Assembly (NCBI GenBank): GCA_902493985.1
Contig: CABURR010000044.1
Span: forward strand, 1-18,603
Origin: an uncultured Collinsella sp.
GTDB taxonomy: Bacteria; Actinomycetota; Coriobacteriia; Coriobacteriales; Coriobacteriaceae
Direction: 5' to 3'
DNA: 18,603 nucleotides
Part shown: positions 15,688 to 18,603 of the stretch, one piece after another
Layout of the letters: every line of letters starts with the position of its first letter
How positions within the stretch are numbered: the first letter of the stretch is position 1
Translations under genes and position numbers: made by a program
Notes under the pieces: model-generated
Databases searched by the model: none
Seen by the model: only the letters and a program-made list of their open reading frames with translations
Told to the model about the DNA's origin: nothing

Positions 15688-15696
15688 ATTATCGCA
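15688..15696 (-). promoter_or_regulatory. Extended -10 promoter of the MetRS-like gene
   Basis: On the minus strand TGC (15696-15694) precedes GATAAT (15693-15688), identical to the DegV -10 region. The leader would be about 75 nt. No convincing -35 box is visible. Confidence 0.45.
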
Positions 15697-15738
15697 CATG
15701 CGGACGGGTACGTGACAGGGGCGCTATCCTAAGATGCT

Positions 15739-16305
15739 ATGAATGAGATTTCCAACATACATGCGTTTGAAGACGAGGATTTCCTGCACGCCTGCTTTGT
15801 GTGGGGGATGGTCGTGCTTGGCGTGTTTGCCGTGTGCCTGGTGCCGGTGTTTATGCTGCTGGGTGGGCTCGCGGATCTGGATGCGGCTGACGCGGGTGGC
15901 TGGACGGCTGTCTTGGGCTGGATAGTCGGCTTGGCTGCGGTTTCTGCGGCGTCATTTGCCGTGCACGAGCTGGTGCATGCAGCGTTCTTTAAGTTGTTTG
16001 CGCCCGCGGGTGCGCACGTGACTTTTGGAGCGAACCGTGAGACGTGCATGATTTATGCCTGCGCCGAGGGGATTGTGTATTCGCGCCGGCGGTACGTGGC
16101 GATTTGCCTGGCGCCGACGGTTGTTGTGACGACAGCGTTTGCCCTGGGGTTTGCGTTTTCGGGCTATCCGCTGCTGTGCTATCTGGCTGCCGGCTTGCAT
16201 TTGTCGGGCTGTGTAGGCGACTGGTATTACGTGCGGACGATCCTGCGCGACCGCCGCATTGCCGCCTGCGAGGACACGTCCTTTGGCGTGCGCTTTTTCG
16301 GGTGA
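15739..16305 (+). CDS. DUF3267 putative membrane zincin metallopeptidase
   Basis: Product of 188 aa. It has four predicted membrane segments (about 20-43, 55-80, 123-142, 144-160). The zinc-protease-like motif HELVH sits at the end of the second segment (nt 15964-15978), followed by AAFFKLF. The second conserved family region, HLSGCVGDWYY, lies near the C-terminus. DUF3267 is annotated as a putative zincin peptidase; no substrate is established. No Shine-Dalgarno precedes ATG 15739. The -10-like TATCCT ends only 8 nt before it, so a leaderless mRNA is possible. The stop lies 10 nt before queH and overlaps its ribosome binding site region, so the two genes are likely cotranscribed. A functional link to queuosine is not expected. 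Confidence 0.8.
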   Translation: MNEISNIHAFEDEDFLHACFVWGMVVLGVFAVCLVPVFMLLGGLADLDAADAGGWTAVLGWIVGLAAVSAASFAVHELVHAAFFKLFAPAGAHVTFGANRETCMIYACAEGIVYSRRRYVAICLAPTVVVTTAFALGFAFSGYPLLCYLAAGLHLSGCVGDWYYVRTILRDRRIAACEDTSFGVRFFG

Positions 16306-16315
16306 GGAGATGTCG

Positions 16316-16891
16316 ATGAGGCCGTTGTTGTTGCACGCTTGCTGTGCGCCGTGCTCACTTGAGCCGGTTCGCTTGCTGCGCGAAGAGGGGTTTGAACCCA
16401 CGATTTGCTGGACCAACCCCAATATTCAGCCGCACGATGAATGGCAGCGGCGCTTGGACGAGCTACGCCGGTGGTGTGCCGATGGCGACATCGAGCTTAT
16501 CGAGGCGGGGGAGGACCGCGAGCGCTGGGAGGCCGGCGTGGCCCCGCTGGGCGCCGATCGACCCCGTCGCTGTCGCGCGTGCTATGCCCTGCGCTTGGCC
16601 GAGGCGTGCCGCGTGGCCCAGGAGCGCGGGTTTGAGTTTGTGGGCACGACGCTCGCCGTCTCGCCGTACCAGCTGTTCGACACCTGCAATGACGTGCTTG
16701 AGCGCTTGGCGGCGGCACATGGGCTCACCCCGGTGATTCGCGATTTTCGCCCGTATTACCCCGAGGCGACACGCCGTTCGCGCGAGCTTGGCATGTATCG
16801 GCAGAACTACTGTGGTTGCCGCTTCTCGGCTGTCGAGGCGGCCATGGACCGTGCCCGCATCCGCGACGAGCGCAAAGCGTCCAAAAAGTAG
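16316..16891 (+). CDS. queH: Epoxyqueuosine reductase QueH
   Basis: Product of 191 aa. ATG 16316 is chosen because GAGGAG (16304-16309) is 6 nt away; ATG 16310 abuts the site directly. QueH (formerly DUF208) reduces epoxyqueuosine in the tRNA wobble position to queuosine. It replaces the unrelated cobalamin-dependent QueG. Conserved features: LLLHACCAPCS with Cys9, Cys10 and Cys13; NPNIQPHDEW (34-43); CRACYALRL with Cys86 and Cys89; TTLAVSPYQ (111-119); and the C-terminal YCGCRFS with Cys166 and Cys168. These cysteines bind the iron-sulfur cluster and form the redox pair in the family. Its neighbour is queA, which makes its substrate. Using QueH avoids a B12 requirement for this step, which is notable beside a B12-regulated locus. 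Confidence 0.93.
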   Translation: MRPLLLHACCAPCSLEPVRLLREEGFEPTICWTNPNIQPHDEWQRRLDELRRWCADGDIELIEAGEDRERWEAGVAPLGADRPRRCRACYALRLAEACRVAQERGFEFVGTTLAVSPYQLFDTCNDVLERLAAAHGLTPVIRDFRPYYPEATRRSRELGMYRQNYCGCRFSAVEAAMDRARIRDERKASKK

Positions 16892-16910
16892 CTCTTTTGG
16901 GCTGGCAGCC

Positions 16911-16919
16911 TGCTAGGAT
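16911..16919 (+). promoter_or_regulatory. Extended -10 promoter of queA
   Basis: TGC (16911-16913) and TAGGAT (16914-16919) lie in the 64-nt gap after queH. A start near 16926 gives a leader of about 30 nt with TAAGGAG (16941-16947). queA may therefore be expressed both with queH and alone. Confidence 0.45.
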
Positions 16920-16955
16920 GTAGGGCGAACTTTAGCTATATAAGGAGTATCCGAC

Positions 16956-18173
16956 GTGTCTATGCGTACCGATGATTTTGACTACAACCTTCCTGAGGAA
17001 CTGATCGCCCAGGCTCCTGCCGAGCCGCGCGACTCCTGCCGCCTGCTGGTGGTGGATCGCAAGGGCTCCCAGGCGGGAACGCCGCTGGAGCACGGCGGTA
17101 CCGTTGAGCACCGCATCTTCCGTGACATCATCGACTATATCGAGCCGGGCGACGTGCTCGTCATCAACCAGACGCGCGTGATGCCGGCCCGCCTGATCGG
17201 TCGCAAAGCCGGCTCGGGCGGCGTGGTCGAGACCCTGCTGCTCAAGCGCCGCGAGGACGTGGATCCGCTGGGCCATGTTTGGGAGTGCTTGGTCAAGCCG
17301 GGCAAGCGCCTGAAGCCCGGTGTTCATATTGAGTATCGCGCCGGTGGCGCCCATGCGCCCGAGGGGGCTCCCGTGGTGCTGACGGCCGAGGTCGTCGACT
17401 TTGTCACCGATAGCCGCGGCGGCCGTCTAGTGCGTTTTGAGCCGGCTGGTTGCAACGCCGCCGGCGAGCCGCGCACGCTCGACGAGGCCATTCACGCCGC
17501 CGGTCATGTGCCGTTGCCGCCCTACATTACCGATTACGAGGGCGATCCCGAGAAATATCAGACCGTGTACGCCATGAAGGAGGAGCACTCGGCTGCCGCT
17601 CCTACGGCGGGTCTGCATTTCACTCCTGAGCTCATGGCCGCTATCGAGGCCAAGGGTGCCAAGTTTGCCGCCGTCGAGCTCGAGGTGGGCATCGATACCT
17701 TCCGTTTGGTGGAGGAGGACGACCCTACGCAGCACGTCATGCACACCGAGCGCTACCACGTGTCGCAGGAGGTTGTCGACGCCGTGCATAAGGCCAAGGC
17801 CGAGGGTCATCGTGTGATCGCCGTCGGCACTACCGCGGTGCGCTCGCTCGAGAGCGCGTTTGACGCAGAAGCCCCGGTGTTCGATCCGGCCGTGACGGCG
17901 CGCTATTTTGAAGGCCGCGAGGACGGGGCCGACACGCTTGGCCGCGGTGACATCGTGGTGCGCGAGAACGCCACGACGCAGCTCTACCTCATGCCCGGCT
18001 CGACCTATCACGTGGTAGACGCGCTGATCACGAACTTCCACGTGCCGCGCTCCACGCTCATGATGCTCGTGAGCGCACTTGCCACCCGCGACCAGATCAT
18101 GGATGCCTACGCTGCTGCTATCGAAGAACGTTACCGCTTCTTCAGCTTCGGCGACGCGATGCTCATTCAGTAG
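16956..18173 (+). CDS. queA: S-adenosylmethionine:tRNA ribosyltransferase-isomerase QueA
   Basis: Product of 405 aa. GTG 16956 is chosen since AAGGAG (16942-16947) is 8 nt upstream; ATG 16962 would be 14 nt away. QueA moves and rearranges the ribosyl part of S-adenosylmethionine onto 7-aminomethyl-7-deazaguanine in tRNA, giving epoxyqueuosine, the QueH substrate. Family signatures: YNLPEELIAQ-PAEPRD near the N-terminus, VLVINQTRVMPARLIG, HVPLPPYI, YQTVYA, SAAAPTAGLHFT, GIDTFRLV, GTTAVRSLES and LITNFHVPRSTLMMLVSA. It is about 50 residues longer than typical QueA (340-356). The excess is spread over several loops: after SRGGRLVRFEP, before the PLPPYI motif, and around ARYFEGREDGADTLGRGDI. The insertions spare the core motifs, so activity is expected. 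Confidence 0.95.
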   Translation: MSMRTDDFDYNLPEELIAQAPAEPRDSCRLLVVDRKGSQAGTPLEHGGTVEHRIFRDIIDYIEPGDVLVINQTRVMPARLIGRKAGSGGVVETLLLKRREDVDPLGHVWECLVKPGKRLKPGVHIEYRAGGAHAPEGAPVVLTAEVVDFVTDSRGGRLVRFEPAGCNAAGEPRTLDEAIHAAGHVPLPPYITDYEGDPEKYQTVYAMKEEHSAAAPTAGLHFTPELMAAIEAKGAKFAAVELEVGIDTFRLVEEDDPTQHVMHTERYHVSQEVVDAVHKAKAEGHRVIAVGTTAVRSLESAFDAEAPVFDPAVTARYFEGREDGADTLGRGDIVVRENATTQLYLMPGSTYHVVDALITNFHVPRSTLMMLVSALATRDQIMDAYAAAIEERYRFFSFGDAMLIQ

Positions 18174-18200
18174 GTTACGGCGTTTTACAAACGCCGTAAC
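18174..18200 (+). terminator. Perfect 12-bp hairpin directly after queA
   Basis: GTTACGGCGTTT (18174-18185) pairs with AAACGCCGTAAC (18189-18200) around a 3-nt loop and begins at the first base after the stop codon. No T-tract follows, so termination may need Rho or the hairpin may act as a 3' stabiliser. Confidence 0.55.
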
Positions 18201-18204
18201 CGGC

Positions 18205-18405
18205 CGACGCTGCAAACCCGCCAGAGCGGCAATCTGCCTTTCAACTTCGGCGGCATGACCAGGAAGATTCCGCCGTTCTGCCGAACGGCGGACCGTGCGA
18301 CGCTGCGCGGGCCGCATTTGGACAATCTGACGTTCAACTTCAAGGGCGCGACCAGAAGGTCAGCGCCCTTTCGTTTCACGTCACCTTGTCTCAAATGCGG
18401 CCCGC
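18205..18405. repeat. Structured intergenic repeat, two units with 93-nt period
   Basis: Unit A begins at 18205 and unit B at 18298. They share CGACGCTGC, CAATCTG, TTCAACTTC and GACCAG-AAG in the same order and spacing, while the bases between differ. Unit B folds into one long hairpin: 18307-18325 with 18386-18405 (19 bp, one bulged T), 18328-18333 with 18378-18383, 18342-18349 with 18363-18370, and GACC/GGTC around an AGAA loop (18350-18361). Unit A keeps the apical stem with different bases (CGGCGG with CCGCCG) but lacks the matching outer arm. Short frames on both strands here (18185-18394 and 18255-18458) have no ribosome binding sites and reflect the repeat. Confidence 0.7.
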
Positions 18406-18504
18406 TCGCTGTCCGTCCTCTACCTGCGGCGTTGTCTTGCTCCGGATGCGGCAGTTAGGGACGTTCCTTTTAATATGAGCAGGACATTGTCAAGAGGCAA
18501 AATC

Positions 18505-18536
18505 GGGCCTGGCCCCAACGATATGGGGTCAGGCCC
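18505..18536 (-). terminator. Hairpin terminator, probably for a gene entering from the right
   Basis: A 12-bp stem, 18505-18516 with 18525-18536 (arm GGGCCTGGCCCC, one G-U pair), has loop AACGATAT. On the minus strand it is followed by GATTTTGCC, and the plus-strand side has no T-run, so minus-strand use is more likely. Confidence 0.6.
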
Positions 18537-18541
18537 TCTCC

Positions 18542-18603
18542 CTATATCAACACGTCCGCGGCGACCTCGGCGTGTCTTCCCGACGCTCGTCTTTGCAGTT
18601 TAA
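18542..18603 (-). CDS. 3' end of a minus-strand gene cut by the window edge
   Basis: A minus-strand frame is open from the window end and stops with TAG at 18544-18542, five nt before the hairpin terminator at 18536-18505. It encodes about 19 residues ending HAEVAADVLI, which looks like the end of an Ala-rich helix. The stop-then-terminator geometry is the main support. The piece is too short to name a family, and the other frames cannot be excluded. Confidence 0.35.
   Translation of the reverse strand, partial: KLQRRASGRHAEVAADVLI

Noticed and set aside
13426..15732. Plus-strand open frame of 768 codons opposite the MetRS-like gene
   Set aside because: It spans almost exactly the opposite gene, has Val/Gly/Leu/His-rich sequence without motifs, and no start site. 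The minus strand carries the MetRS landmarks.
18185..18458. Two short overlapping frames on opposite strands (69 and 67 codons)
   Set aside because: Both run through the structured repeat. The apparent internal protein repeat is explained by the 93-nt DNA repeat, and neither has a ribosome binding site.

Overview
The window looks like part of the chromosome of an anaerobic gut actinobacterium of the class Coriobacteriia, most likely Collinsella or a close relative. This is inferred from GC-rich actinobacterial codon use, a class III fructose-bisphosphatase, QueH (the epoxyqueuosine reductase typical of anaerobes) and Lys/Ser/Asp-rich surface stalks. No species can be fixed from the sequence alone. 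I see no tRNA, rRNA, CRISPR array, transposase or phage gene.

Left part (1-6390, plus strand). The 3' part of an ABC1/UbiB-family kinase ends at an intrinsic terminator. A promoter and a cobalamin riboswitch follow (aptamer about 1260-1432). They lead into two adjacent surface-protein genes. The first encodes a secreted, C-terminally anchored protein of 1270 residues: four DUF4430 (transcobalamin C-terminal-like) domains, a PQQ-type beta-propeller, an InlB-type repeat and a Lys/Ser/Asp stalk. The second starts directly after the stop of the first. It encodes an N-terminally anchored protein with a similar stalk and one C-terminal DUF4430 domain. A strong terminator closes the unit. I read it as a B12-responsive corrinoid-capture module on the cell surface; this is the most interesting part of the window.

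Middle left (6425-9600, minus strand). A class III fructose-1,6-bisphosphatase gene is followed by two paralogous GtrA-family membrane protein genes and a clear terminator. A perfect 10-10-10 inverted repeat in the fbp upstream region overlaps a possible -10 box and is a candidate operator.

Middle right (9823-15606). A plus-strand DegV/FakB fatty-acid-binding protein gene converges on a minus-strand TIM-barrel-like protein gene of unknown function, with a long hairpin between them. A 56-residue single-helix membrane protein gene lies on the plus strand. It converges with a minus-strand pair: a methionyl-tRNA synthetase-like gene (upstream) and an RsmB/NOP2-type RNA m5C methyltransferase gene (downstream).

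Right part (15739-18603). A DUF3267 membrane zincin-like gene, queH and queA lie on the plus strand. QueA makes epoxyqueuosine in tRNA and QueH reduces it to queuosine, so the last two act in consecutive steps. Downstream of queA come a perfect 12-bp hairpin and a structured intergenic repeat of two units with a 93-nt period; the second unit folds into a long hairpin. Then comes the probable 3' end of a minus-strand gene with its terminator. Several promoters in the window appear to use an extended -10 box of the form TGC followed by a TATAAT-like hexamer.
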